In this document: positions 1 through 8,644 of the stretch, piece after piece | Layout of the letters: each line of letters starts with the position of its first letter | How positions within the stretch are numbered: the first letter of the stretch is position 1 | Assembly: GCA_020636255.1 (NCBI GenBank) | Contig: JACJYE010000002.1 | Coordinates: 248,001 to 312,000, forward strand | Source of the DNA: Lewinellaceae bacterium | Lineage (GTDB): Bacteria > Bacteroidota > Bacteroidia > Chitinophagales > Saprospiraceae | Reading direction: 5' to 3' | Length of the DNA: 64,000 bases | Notes under the pieces: generated by a model | What the model saw: only the letters and a program-made list of their open reading frames with translations | Told to the model about the DNA's origin: nothing | Database searches by the model: none | Translations under genes and position numbers: made by a program

Positions 1-2
1 TG

Positions 3-1163
3 ACGATCAACCACATCGTATGGATGGGCCCCATGCCTACCATTTCCAGCCAGGCCGAACAGGCCGGCATCAGCCAGACTGCCCCATTCGGCGAACTGGC
101 CGATAAGCTGGCCGACGCCCGTAAGCAAGGGCGCACCATCCACTTCCTGCCCCCTTATCGGGCAGAGAACATGATCCAGCTCGGGCAATGGCTGGACGTT
201 CCCGCCCATGAGGTGCGGCAGCACGTTTCAGATGAACTGATCCGGAAGGTTGTGTCGCTGTGCTCCATTAAAGGGCCTGAAGAGGTCGCCGAAATGGAGA
301 AAGCCATCAATATTACCCGAGCCATGCACCTGGCCGCTATGCGCGCCGCCAGGCCGGGCATCAAGGAAGCCCAGCTTGCAGGCATCGTAGAAGGGATCGC
401 CCTGGCCTCCGGCGGGCAGCTGTCTTATCCCGCCATACTGACCGTCAACGGCCAAACGTTGCACAACCACTACCACGGCAATGTGCTGAAAAGCGGCCAG
501 CTGATACTGGGCGATTTCGGCGCAGAGACGGACACCCACTACGCCGGCGATATCACGCGCACTTTTCCCGTCGATAAAACATTTACCCCCAAACAGAAAG
601 ATATCTATGAACTGGTGCTCGATACAGAGGTAGCCTGCATCAACGCCTGCCGCCCCGGCCTTCGTTATCTCGACATCCACCTGATGGCGGCGAGAAAGAT
701 CACAGACGGGCTTAAGGCCCTGGGCCTGATGAAAGGTGATACCGAAGAGGCTGTACAACAGGGCGCTCACGCCCTGTTCTTCCCACACGGCCTGGGCCAC
801 ATGCTGGGTATGGATGTTCACGACATGGAAGGCCTGGGTGAGGACTTTGTCGGCTATGGCGGAGAAGTGGAGCGTAGCACACAGTTCGGCCTCAAGTCTC
901 TGCGCCTGGCCCGCGCCTTGCAGCCCGGATTCGTACTGACAGTCGAGCCCGGCATTTATTTCATTCCCGAACTGATCGCCATGTGGCAGAAGGAAGGGAA
1001 GTGCAAAGATTTCATCAACTACAAAAAGGTGAACGAATACCTCGATTTCAGCGGCGTGCGCATCGAAGACAACGTGCTCATCACCGAGGAGAACCACCAG
1101 GTGCTTGGCCAGCCGATACCGAAAACGGTAGCGGAGGTGGAAGCGATCAGAGCAGCAGAATAG
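3..1163 (+). CDS. Xaa-Pro aminopeptidase (M24B family), 5' end outside window
   Basis: The reading frame is open back to the window edge, so the true start and most of the creatinase-like N-terminal domain lie upstream. The visible part is the pita-bread M24 catalytic domain, which removes N-terminal residues preceding proline using two metal ions. The metal ligands are recognisable: two Asp in DFGAETDTHYAGDITRT, His in the HGLGHMLG stretch, Glu in TVEPGIYF and the last Glu in RIEDNVL. All five are present, so the enzyme should be active. It converges on purB, with only 9 bases between the stop codons. M24 membership is certain; the Xaa-Pro specificity is inferred from the C-terminal layout. 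Confidence 0.93.
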   Translation, partial: TINHIVWMGPMPTISSQAEQAGISQTAPFGELADKLADARKQGRTIHFLPPYRAENMIQLGQWLDVPAHEVRQHVSDELIRKVVSLCSIKGPEEVAEMEKAINITRAMHLAAMRAARPGIKEAQLAGIVEGIALASGGQLSYPAILTVNGQTLHNHYHGNVLKSGQLILGDFGAETDTHYAGDITRTFPVDKTFTPKQKDIYELVLDTEVACINACRPGLRYLDIHLMAARKITDGLKALGLMKGDTEEAVQQGAHALFFPHGLGHMLGMDVHDMEGLGEDFVGYGGEVERSTQFGLKSLRLARALQPGFVLTVEPGIYFIPELIAMWQKEGKCKDFINYKKVNEYLDFSGVRIEDNVLITEENHQVLGQPIPKTVAEVEAIRAAE

Positions 1164-1172
1164 GAGATATGA

Positions 1173-2516
1173 TCAGACGGCATCACCCCGCCCGACATAG
1201 TTCTGCGGGGTGATGCGCTTCAGCTCTTCTTTTACTGCGGTACTCACCAAAAGCCCATCGATAAAGGCGTGCATATCCTCGCGGCTCACGCGGGCCTTGC
1301 CGCGGGTGAGGCCCTTTAGCGCTTCATAAGGTTGTTCGTAGCCTTCGCGGCGAAGTACATTCTGGATGGCTTCGGCAATCACGATCCAGTTGTTGTCCAG
1401 GTCCTGCGCCAGTTTCTCTTCGTTGAGCAACAATTTGCCCAGGCCTTTTAGGATAGACCTGAAAGCGATGAAAGTATGGGCGATAGGTACGCCGACATTG
1501 CGCAGCACAGTGCTGTCGGTCAGGTCGCGCTGTAAACGCGAGATAGGTAGTTTATCTGCCAGATGGGTAAAAATGGCGTTGGCCAACCCCAGGTTGCCTT
1601 CGGCATTTTCAAAATCTATAGGGTTCACCTTATGCGGCATTGCGGAAGAGCCGACCTCGCCTTTCACGACCTTCTGCCGGAAATAGTCCATGGAAATATA
1701 TGTCCAGATATCGCGGCACAGGTCGAGCAAGATCGTATTGATGCGCTTGAACGCCATGAAAAGCGCTGCGAGGTTGTCGTAGTGCTCGATCTGCGTGGTG
1801 GGAAAGGAACGCTCCAGTCCCAGGTACTCCTCCACAAAGTGGTTGCCGAACTGGTTCCAGTCGATATCGGGATAGGCGACATAATGTGCATTAAAATTGC
1901 CGGTAGCACCGCCGAACTTGGCCCGGAAAGGGATGCTTTCCAGCTGCCGAACCTGCTCGGCCAGGCGGGCGGTGAAGACGCGGAATTCCTTGCCCAGCGT
2001 CGTCGGCGAAGCAGGCTGCCCATGGGTGCGCGCCAGCATCGGTATGCCCGCCCAATTGTCGGCCATGGCCTCCAGCGCTGCCTGTACCTGCTGAAGCAAT
2101 GGCCGGTAAGCCTGCTCCATAGCATGGCGCAACAGCAGCGGAGTGGCCGTATTGTTGATATCCTGAGAGGTGAGGCCAAAATGAATGAATTCCTTATATG
2201 GCGCCAGGCCCATTTCTTCGAATTGTTCCTTGAGGAAGTATTCTACGGCCTTCACATCGTGGTTGGTCACCCGTTCTATGCCCTTTATCCGTTCCGCCTC
2301 TTCGGGCCCAAAGCGGTTGGTCAGGCGGATGAGATCGTCAAGGTGGCGCTCCTGAACATCCAGCAGTTGCGGCAGAGGATGTTTACAGAGTGCTATAAAG
2401 TACTGAACCTCAACAAGTACCCGATAACGAATAAGGGCAAATTCCGAGAAATAATCGGCAAGTTCCCTGGTTTTGTCTGCATACCGGCCGTCGATGGGGG
2501 AAATAGCAGTGAGCAT
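1173..2516 (-). CDS. purB: Adenylosuccinate lyase PurB
   Basis: Cytosolic enzyme of purine synthesis that releases fumarate from SAICAR and from adenylosuccinate. The 447-residue product resembles the E. coli-type PurB along its whole length: it starts MLTAISPIDGRYADK, has the THGQPAS catalytic His region near residue 165, and carries the superfamily signature GSSAMPHKVNP near residues 289-299. An in-frame ATG at 2561 follows a purine-rich GGAAGG, but the extra 15 residues match nothing in the family, so the start at 2516 is preferred. It is the last gene of a minus-strand run that begins with the ECF sigma gene at 8591. No functional link to that transport locus is evident. Confidence 0.95.
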   Translation of the reverse strand: MLTAISPIDGRYADKTRELADYFSEFALIRYRVLVEVQYFIALCKHPLPQLLDVQERHLDDLIRLTNRFGPEEAERIKGIERVTNHDVKAVEYFLKEQFEEMGLAPYKEFIHFGLTSQDINNTATPLLLRHAMEQAYRPLLQQVQAALEAMADNWAGIPMLARTHGQPASPTTLGKEFRVFTARLAEQVRQLESIPFRAKFGGATGNFNAHYVAYPDIDWNQFGNHFVEEYLGLERSFPTTQIEHYDNLAALFMAFKRINTILLDLCRDIWTYISMDYFRQKVVKGEVGSSAMPHKVNPIDFENAEGNLGLANAIFTHLADKLPISRLQRDLTDSTVLRNVGVPIAHTFIAFRSILKGLGKLLLNEEKLAQDLDNNWIVIAEAIQNVLRREGYEQPYEALKGLTRGKARVSREDMHAFIDGLLVSTAVKEELKRITPQNYVGRGDAV

Positions 2517-2568
2517 CTTCAAAGGCTTTAAGTAGTGATCGTAGAAGGGCAAATTTAGCATTCCTTCC

Positions 2569-3459
2569 TCACCTTTCAATGGGGATCCGCTCCTCCACAT
2601 AAAGGGCGAACACCCCCAGCCCGCCACCCGAAAAATTGGTATAAGGCTCCTGCCCGGCAGCGGCAGGGAAAATGCCGCCGGACTGTGAACCGGCCGCGTA
2701 CGCCATATAGCTGTAATAGGCTTGCGTAACAAAACGCACGTATAAGTATGGCTCTTTCAGGGCATCGGCCGTTCCATCCATCGCGAACAAAAGTCGTATC
2801 TCCGCCCCGTCGACACCCTCATCCGTCAGCAGCCGGGCGCCCCTGCTGGGCGCAAAAAAGGACTGCACCTCGCTGTCGGCGCCATCGGCATATACCTGCT
2901 CCAGGCTGTACAAAAACAGGCCGTCTACAAGCAGAGAGTCCTTTTCACCAAGGTGCATTTCGTAGTAGTTATCCTGAGCCGGGCTGTCTTTCAACCGCAT
3001 TTCCAGTGCTCTGGCCAGTACCCTGCCATCGGGCAGGGCCAGATCGCTGAACAACCGGGCCGACAGGACGGAGGCCACTGCAGGGGGTTCCTGCGTGGCT
3101 TCGGCCAAACCGAACAAGGGGTGGAATACCGACAACGTGGCCGCACTGTCGAGGCCAATAGCCGGGTGCTGGGCCGTAAAATAATAACTATCCGCCTTTG
3201 GCTCAAAGGCAGCGAATACCTGCCCCTGCCGGTACAGCGACACCTCAGCCTTACCGCGGAAGGTAGTGTCGGTGGTGGGAAAGGGGTCGTTAAACCCGAA
3301 CGTGCGCTCCACCAGGGCCAGCGAGCTTGTATCGCGGCAATCCATGAACGCCAGCACGACGAGTTGCCGGGGCCCTTCGGGGTCGGGCACGTCCAGTTCT
3401 ACGGTACATCGGTAGCCCGCCAGAGCGACGAACCCAAGCCAAAGCCATTGCCTTTTCAT
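2569..3459 (-). CDS. DUF4249 family envelope protein, partner of TonB receptor
   Basis: A 296-residue exported protein with a short N-terminal hydrophobic stretch ending at a Cys near residue 18 (LAGYRC). This is a poor match to a lipobox, so lipoprotein status is uncertain. The opening of the mature part (VELDVPDPEGPRQLVVLAF) and the beta-rich remainder fit DUF4249, a Bacteroidota family usually encoded directly after SusC/FecA-like TonB receptors and thought to act as a surface accessory protein. It begins 4 bases after the receptor stop codon, so the two are almost certainly co-translated. The substrate is unknown. Confidence 0.8.
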   Translation of the reverse strand: MKRQWLWLGFVALAGYRCTVELDVPDPEGPRQLVVLAFMDCRDTSSLALVERTFGFNDPFPTTDTTFRGKAEVSLYRQGQVFAAFEPKADSYYFTAQHPAIGLDSAATLSVFHPLFGLAEATQEPPAVASVLSARLFSDLALPDGRVLARALEMRLKDSPAQDNYYEMHLGEKDSLLVDGLFLYSLEQVYADGADSEVQSFFAPSRGARLLTDEGVDGAEIRLLFAMDGTADALKEPYLYVRFVTQAYYSYMAYAAGSQSGGIFPAAAGQEPYTNFSGGGLGVFALYVEERIPIER

Positions 3460-3463
3460 AACC

Positions 3464-6154
3464 TCAGATTTTCATGTGATAACTAACCGACGGAATAAGA
3501 GGGAACAAAGAGATGCCCTGCAATTTCAGGCTGTTCTCCTGCTGCGATGTCAGGTAAAATACCGGGTTCTTGCGGTTGTAAAAATTGAACACCCCCAACG
3601 ACCATTTGCGGTAGTACCTGCCCCTGTGTTTGATGAAATCGAAGCAGATATCCAGGCGGTGGTAATTGGGAGTTTGGTAATTGTTCACTTCCTGGCTCAG
3701 TGCCTGATAACCGACGGAATATTCTTCTTCTCCGCCAAAGGGGGGGTAAGCCGTAGCCGTGTAATCCGTAGGCACCGTTATATAGTTGCCGCTCAACCAG
3801 TTGTAGGCGGCCGAAAAGCTGAACCCATCCGTAGGGCGCCAGTTGAGCGCCGCCCCCAATTGATGGCGGCGGTTGTTGCGGTAGGGGTAACGCTCGCCGA
3901 GGTTGATATCTTCGTACTGGCGCCACGACCACGACAAGTGGTAGCTCAGCAAGCCGGTCCACTTGCCCTTTGTTTTACGCAACAGGGCCTCCATGCCGTA
4001 ATTGTGGCCCTCGCCCTGCCGCGCCAGGGCCTCCCAATTGCTTTCCTCTCCCAGGGCGATGCCCGGCGTCAGGGCAGTGAGCCTGCTCATATAGGTATAA
4101 TACCCCTCGACGGTGAAGGCTCCGGCGGGCCAGCGGCGCTCCAGCCCTGCTGAAGCCTGCCAGGAGCGCTGCGGCTCCACCCTGCGCGTTGAAGGTACCC
4201 ACAGGTCGGTGGGGAGGTTGATGAAGTCGTTGCCCAGCAGGTGAGCATACTGGCGGTTGATGGAAAAAAAGGTGTAGTACGACCAGCTTGCCGACGGCGA
4301 GTAGTGCAGCCGGAGCCTGGGCTGCAAAGAGGCCCAGGCGCTGCGGCCGTGAAAGAAGCCGGCGAGGTGCAGCCCGGAGCCCAGCTGCCAGCGTTTCCAT
4401 TGCCACTCCGCTTCAGCGTATAAGCCCGACTCGGCAGCCCACAGTTCCAGTGGGCGCAGGTTGCCCTCCTGCCCACTCAGGCCAGGGGTGGCGCCAAACA
4501 ACAAAGCATTGATAAAATTGCCGCTGGCCTGAGGCCTGAACTGGTGCCCCTGCACATTTGCACCCGTCAGCAGGCGAAGCCCGGGCCGGTACGCCCAGTC
4601 GACATCAGCCCGAAGGGCCAGCGTACGCACTCCGGAAAAATACAGCCCCCTGGAGGCGAAAGCATAGGGCTCGCCGCCTTCTTCCACGCCTTTTCGGGAA
4701 ATGTCGGCATCAAACTGAAAGCGGTAATCGCTATAGGACAGGCTGGTGCGGGAAAACACGCTGCCCCCCCAGTCGCGGTGCCACTGCAGGGAACTGGCCA
4801 GGTTTTTCCAGAACAGGTTGGCTACCGTTTTCTCTTCCGATAGCTCAATGGCCCGCCCGTTCTCATAAATGGTGCTGCGCCAGCCCCGGCTGGTATCCTG
4901 CCTGTTATTGATGTAAAGCCGGTCTTCGCCGATGTAGAAACTAGCGTCCCAGCTGTCGCGCCCGCCGGGTTTGAACTTGATCTTCGCGTTCAGGTCGCCG
5001 AAATAATAGCCTGAACGGTTGCCGTTCTCGGGATTGCGCAGCAGAGGCGACAAGAGCCAATCCCAGTAAGAGCGCCGGGCAGCGGCCAGGAAGGACACTT
5101 TTTCCTTCACGATAGGCCCCTCCACCATCGCCTTGCCGGCGATCATGCCAAGCGAGCCTTCTCCGCCCCATTGCTGAAAGTTCCCTTCCCTGCCGTTCAC
5201 TTCCAGTACTGAAGATAGCCTGCCTCCGTACCGCGCAGGCGCCGCGCCTTTGATCAGCTCTACATCTTTCACTGCCGAAGCGTTGAAAATGGAATACAGG
5301 CCCAGCATGTGGTTGGGGTTATAGATCTGCGCACCGTCCAGTAATATGTGGTTGTGGCCGGGCCCCGCGCCCCTCACGTTGATGCTGCCGATGTTGCCGA
5401 CACCCGATTGCACGCCGGGCAACAAGGCCAGAGCCTGCAGCAGGTCTTCCTCTCCGAGAATGGACGGTGTGGATGCAATGGTCGCAGCGTTCAGCCGTTG
5501 CCGGCCCGGGCTGGTGCTGGCGTTAAAGGGCAACTCGGCAAGCAGAGGCGTTGCCGTTATTTCTACCGTGGCCAATTCCAGGTTGGAAAGCATTGCCACG
5601 TCGAGCCGAAGGTTGCGAAATAAACCTAAACGATAAAGCCTGGTTTCGTAACCGACATAGGATACCACTATATAGAGCGAATCGGCAGGCAGGCTGAGGC
5701 TGAAAAAGCCGTCGGTATTCGTGATGGCCCCCAGGCCCGCAGCGGGCAGGAAAACATTGGCTCCTATCAACCTCTCGCCGGTCCTGGAGTCTTCGACATA
5801 ACCGCTCAGCGTAAACCGCAGAGCAGGGGCCGCCGGCGACTGGGAGCTGGCCTGGCGCAATACGACATAATCAGCCGACTCAAAATAACCTATATCCGTA
5901 TTCCGCAACAGGATGTTCAGCACCACGCCCAAAGGGACGGATTCGAACTGATAGGAGTATTGGCGCTCGGCGGGTAATGCCGTATTGCTATAGCTGAGGT
6001 TAAGCTTGTTGTCGCGGGCCAGAGCAGAAAGGGCCTCGGCGAGGGTGGCCTCTTCCAGTTTCAGGGAAACAGGCTGCTGCAGCAAGGCCTGCTGTGCACG
6101 CAAAGGGCCGCAGGAACAAAGAAAAGCGAACCAAAGGACGACGCTCCACCGCAT
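3464..6154 (-). CDS. TonB-dependent receptor with STN and carboxypeptidase-regulatory domains
   Basis: An 896-residue outer-membrane receptor. In order it has a signal peptide (about residues 1-20), an STN signalling domain (about 25-100), a carboxypeptidase-regulatory-like beta-sandwich (about 113-190, FTLSGYVEDSRTGERLIGAN), a plug (about 215-320, INVRGAGPGHNHILLDGAQI) and a 22-strand barrel to the C-terminus. STN domains contact FecR proteins and report ligand binding. The FecR and ECF sigma genes lie just upstream on the same strand, so this should be a transducer that switches on its own synthesis. The ligand cannot be told from sequence. A short inverted-repeat element ends 16 bases upstream of the start codon. 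Confidence 0.93.
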   Translation of the reverse strand: MRWSVVLWFAFLCSCGPLRAQQALLQQPVSLKLEEATLAEALSALARDNKLNLSYSNTALPAERQYSYQFESVPLGVVLNILLRNTDIGYFESADYVVLRQASSQSPAAPALRFTLSGYVEDSRTGERLIGANVFLPAAGLGAITNTDGFFSLSLPADSLYIVVSYVGYETRLYRLGLFRNLRLDVAMLSNLELATVEITATPLLAELPFNASTSPGRQRLNAATIASTPSILGEEDLLQALALLPGVQSGVGNIGSINVRGAGPGHNHILLDGAQIYNPNHMLGLYSIFNASAVKDVELIKGAAPARYGGRLSSVLEVNGREGNFQQWGGEGSLGMIAGKAMVEGPIVKEKVSFLAAARRSYWDWLLSPLLRNPENGNRSGYYFGDLNAKIKFKPGGRDSWDASFYIGEDRLYINNRQDTSRGWRSTIYENGRAIELSEEKTVANLFWKNLASSLQWHRDWGGSVFSRTSLSYSDYRFQFDADISRKGVEEGGEPYAFASRGLYFSGVRTLALRADVDWAYRPGLRLLTGANVQGHQFRPQASGNFINALLFGATPGLSGQEGNLRPLELWAAESGLYAEAEWQWKRWQLGSGLHLAGFFHGRSAWASLQPRLRLHYSPSASWSYYTFFSINRQYAHLLGNDFINLPTDLWVPSTRRVEPQRSWQASAGLERRWPAGAFTVEGYYTYMSRLTALTPGIALGEESNWEALARQGEGHNYGMEALLRKTKGKWTGLLSYHLSWSWRQYEDINLGERYPYRNNRRHQLGAALNWRPTDGFSFSAAYNWLSGNYITVPTDYTATAYPPFGGEEEYSVGYQALSQEVNNYQTPNYHRLDICFDFIKHRGRYYRKWSLGVFNFYNRKNPVFYLTSQQENSLKLQGISLFPLIPSVSYHMKI

Positions 6155-6169
6155 AAGGGTACCTTTTCT

Positions 6170-6329
6170 GGGGCTGTCTCAAAAGTATGGAATTGAAAAA
6201 TAGCGCCAAATCATGTTTCGCCGCCTGGCCTAGCCCCTCTGGCTCCCCAAAGGGGAGAACCGGCCAGGCGCCGATAAACAGCATATTTTTTGGCTTCGAT
6301 GTTTTTATTTTGACTTTTGAGACAGCCCC
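6170..6329. mobile_element. 160-bp MITE-like element with 17-bp perfect terminal inverted repeats
   Basis: Both ends read GGGGCTGTCTCAAAAGT inward (6170-6186 and the complement of 6313-6329), with no mismatch. The interior has no gene but holds a second inverted repeat, CGCCTGGCC / GGCCAGGCG, around a CTCCCCAAAGGGGAG core. No clear target duplication is visible at the borders. Related ends occur at 61107-61460 around a different interior, which suggests non-autonomous elements moved by one transposase not present here. It separates the TonB receptor start codon from its upstream region, so the receptor promoter must lie inside it or transcription must read through. Confidence 0.75.
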
Positions 6330-6437
6330 TGTATGAAGCGTCAAAGATATAACCGGGAGGCGGCAATGGCAACTGGAGGTTAAAGGGCAGGCCGGAAGAT
6401 AGGCACAGAGCGCGCCGAAGGAGAGGCGCCGGCCATA

Positions 6438-6803
6438 CTACATTTGCCGCACCAGTTTCTGAGCCGAGATCGGGTTTCTTTTCTTTTTCTTTTTATCGGC
6501 CGGCGGAGTTGCTTCCGCTTCCTTTTCCGGCTCAGCCGATTTGGGAAGCGCATTAAACCAGATTTCCGTGCCGTTGGCCATTTTAACCCGGTCGACCTCT
6601 TTTTTCAATACCCGGAGCGCCGGGGTACTCTCCTGGCCATAGGCCTTATACTCAACGAACTTCCCGTCAATGCTCTCCACCCGGGCTTCGATCTGCTCGC
6701 CATTGAGCAGATATATGAAGTCGATCGTTTCCTGAGCATTAACGCTTTTGCCACCCAGGAAAAAAACAACCGCTACGCAACATGAAAACAGATATTTAAA
6801 CAT
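6438..6803 (-). CDS. Small secreted protein of unknown function
   Basis: A 121-residue protein with a clear signal peptide (about residues 1-23, ending VNAQ). It is followed by a compact beta-rich segment of about 60 residues (IYLLNGEQIEARVESIDGKF) and a Lys-rich tail. No family is recognised with certainty. The LNGEQIEARV pattern resembles small beta-barrel modules that recur in Bacteroidota secreted proteins. It sits between the FecR gene and the TonB receptor gene on the same strand, so it may belong to that signalling unit, but the 280-bp gap downstream contains the MITE-like element. Confidence 0.75.
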   Translation of the reverse strand: MFKYLFSCCVAVVFFLGGKSVNAQETIDFIYLLNGEQIEARVESIDGKFVEYKAYGQESTPALRVLKKEVDRVKMANGTEIWFNALPKSAEPEKEAEATPPADKKKKKRNPISAQKLVRQM

Positions 6804-6899
6804 AGCAAAATAAATAAAAGTGAATAATGAACGTATGAACGCGCTGCCATTCCGGCAACAATAATAAAGCGTTTTCCAGTGCAGAAAATTGTGTAAGCC

Positions 6900-7877
6900 C
6901 TACTGTAGCACCACCTTTCCATCCCTTTTTTCGGGCACAAAACCAAGGGTGGCGCCCATTACGCCCAATATATCATCGAGCGGCCGGTTGTCGAAAATGG
7001 AGGAGTAGCGCTCGCTTTGCAATCGGGTATTGTCCTGTATCTCAATGGCAAACTGCCGTTCGAGGGCCCGCAGCACCTCAGGGAAAGGGGTATTATCAAA
7101 AACCAGCAGGCCATTTTGCCAGCCGAGGGCAAGGCTGTCGTATGGAACGGCCGAAAGCTGCCCGCTGGCAAGGGCCACGACAGCGGCCTGGCCAGCCTGT
7201 ACGGCCTGGCTGTCGCCGGTCCGTTGGCTGCTGAAAGCCACGCTGCCTTCCGATACGGCCAGGTTTACGGCCTCGCTCTTCGGATAGGCCTTCAGGTTAA
7301 AAGCCGTGCCGGTGACACGCACGGTTGCACCGTTTGCCGTTACGTAAAAAGGTTGCTGAGGGTTGTGGCTCACCTTAAAATACGCCTCACCTTCCAGAAG
7401 GAGGCGGCGTTCGCCCTTGCCGAAGCCTTTGACGACCGACAGGGTGCTGCCGGCGTTGAGGTTGACGGCAGTGCCATCGGCCAGGCTTACCTGGCGGGTT
7501 TGCCCGGGCAATGCCTCATACTGTTGCGCGATGGCTGGCCCGCTGTTCAGCCCGCCACCAAAGTAAAGAGCGGCGAAGCCCACCAGGCCTAAAACGGCCA
7601 CTGCAGCTGCAGCATACCGCCAGAGAGGCAGTCGCCTGGCCCGGGTTTTACCGGTATGAAGGCGCCCCGCCAGCGTTTCCCATTCCGATTCCGTGCGGGC
7701 ATCAACAGCATAGTCCACCATTGCGGATTCCGCCCATAAATGGCGAACCTGCTCGTATTCCAGCCTGTGGTTTTCCGACCGGGCAAGCCACTCCTGCAAG
7801 GCATGCTCTTCTTCCGGCCCGGCAGCGCCACTCAACGAGCGGATAATGATGGATGGTATGTCGTACTCTTTATTCAT
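6900..7877 (-). CDS. FecR family anti-sigma factor
   Basis: A 325-residue inner-membrane protein: a cytoplasmic N-terminal domain, a single membrane helix at about residues 84-106 (YAAAAVAVLGLVGFAALYF), a periplasmic FecR domain (about 120-225, TRQVSLADGTAVNLNAGS) and a C-terminal DUF4974 domain (about 250-325). Family members hold an ECF sigma factor inactive until the STN domain of a cognate TonB receptor signals. The sigma gene begins 18 bases upstream of this start and the STN receptor follows downstream, so all three parts of the circuit are present. Confidence 0.92.
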   Translation of the reverse strand: MNKEYDIPSIIIRSLSGAAGPEEEHALQEWLARSENHRLEYEQVRHLWAESAMVDYAVDARTESEWETLAGRLHTGKTRARRLPLWRYAAAAVAVLGLVGFAALYFGGGLNSGPAIAQQYEALPGQTRQVSLADGTAVNLNAGSTLSVVKGFGKGERRLLLEGEAYFKVSHNPQQPFYVTANGATVRVTGTAFNLKAYPKSEAVNLAVSEGSVAFSSQRTGDSQAVQAGQAAVVALASGQLSAVPYDSLALGWQNGLLVFDNTPFPEVLRALERQFAIEIQDNTRLQSERYSSIFDNRPLDDILGVMGATLGFVPEKRDGKVVLQ

Positions 7878-7895
7878 CGGTATATATAACCGCTG

Positions 7896-8591
7896 TCAAA
7901 GACACAGCCCCCAAAGCAGCAGCGATATTTTTTCCAGTAATAACAACAAAAAGAGAAACAGGGCCAGAGAGGCCAGCACACCGCTCCTGCCTTCCGTTCC
8001 ATACACCCTGGCGCGAAGCCGCCTCAGGGCGATGGTCATCTGGTTCTCCACCGTTTTTTCCGAAACGCTCAGCCGTTCGGCGATCTCCTTGTTCGACAAT
8101 TTTTCATGCCTGCTCAACTGAAAGATCTCTCGGCATCGATCGGGCAGCTGGCGCACCTCGTCGTAAATAATAGCTCTGAGTTCTTCAGCTTCCATTTCGG
8201 CCACGACGCTGGGCCCTTCACTGGCATAGGCAGGCGCTTCTTCTAAGGAGATGGCGTTCAGGCGCCGGCGGTTGAGATAATTCAGGGCCTTGTTGCGAGT
8301 GGCGGTGAAGAGATAAGGCTTCAGGCTTTCATCCAGCTGCAGGTGTTCACGGTTGTTCCACACCCCCAGGAATACATCCTGCACAGCTTCCCGGGCATCG
8401 TCCTCCGAGCGGAGATACTGGCAGGCATAGGCCACAAGCATAGGCTGGAAGCGCTGAAAAAGGGCCTGAAGCTGCCGTTCCGGGAACTGGGTATTCAATG
8501 TGCGTCCTGTTTGGGGGCCAAAATAAGGAGAAAGGGCGATGACTGGGCGTTTTTTTTTACAGGCCAAAACCATACCTGAGAAAAAATCCAT
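7896..8591 (-). CDS. ECF RNA polymerase sigma factor, FecI-like
   Basis: A sigma-70 region 2 (about residues 45-110, including SEDDAREAVQDVFLGVW) is followed by region 4 (about 145-200, LSNKEIAERLSVSEKTVENQ), with no other domains. The C-terminus carries an unusual hydrophobic tail (LALFLFLLLLLEKISLLLWG) that could anchor the protein to the inner membrane near FecR. The first 35 residues are atypical, so the real start may be internal. It is the first gene of the sigma/FecR/receptor run and is divergent from the EAD11-like gene at 8645, sharing a 53-bp intergenic region. Confidence 0.9.
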   Translation of the reverse strand: MDFFSGMVLACKKKRPVIALSPYFGPQTGRTLNTQFPERQLQALFQRFQPMLVAYACQYLRSEDDAREAVQDVFLGVWNNREHLQLDESLKPYLFTATRNKALNYLNRRRLNAISLEEAPAYASEGPSVVAEMEAEELRAIIYDEVRQLPDRCREIFQLSRHEKLSNKEIAERLSVSEKTVENQMTIALRRLRARVYGTEGRSGVLASLALFLFLLLLLEKISLLLWGLCL

Positions 8592-8644
8592 GACAATACC
8601 TTATTTTAGGCATGGTTTTCTAAAAGCTTGTTGTTTCTTTCATT

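Noticed and set aside
1563..2531. 322-codon open frame on the plus strand
   Set aside because: Antisense to purB, which is conserved along its whole length.
2516..2561. Alternative purB start at 2561 with a GGAAGG motif
   Set aside because: Adds residues not found in PurB; Bacteroidota genes rarely depend on such a motif.
5346..5636. Small plus-strand frames within the TonB receptor gene
   Set aside because: Shadow frames inside a conserved coding region.
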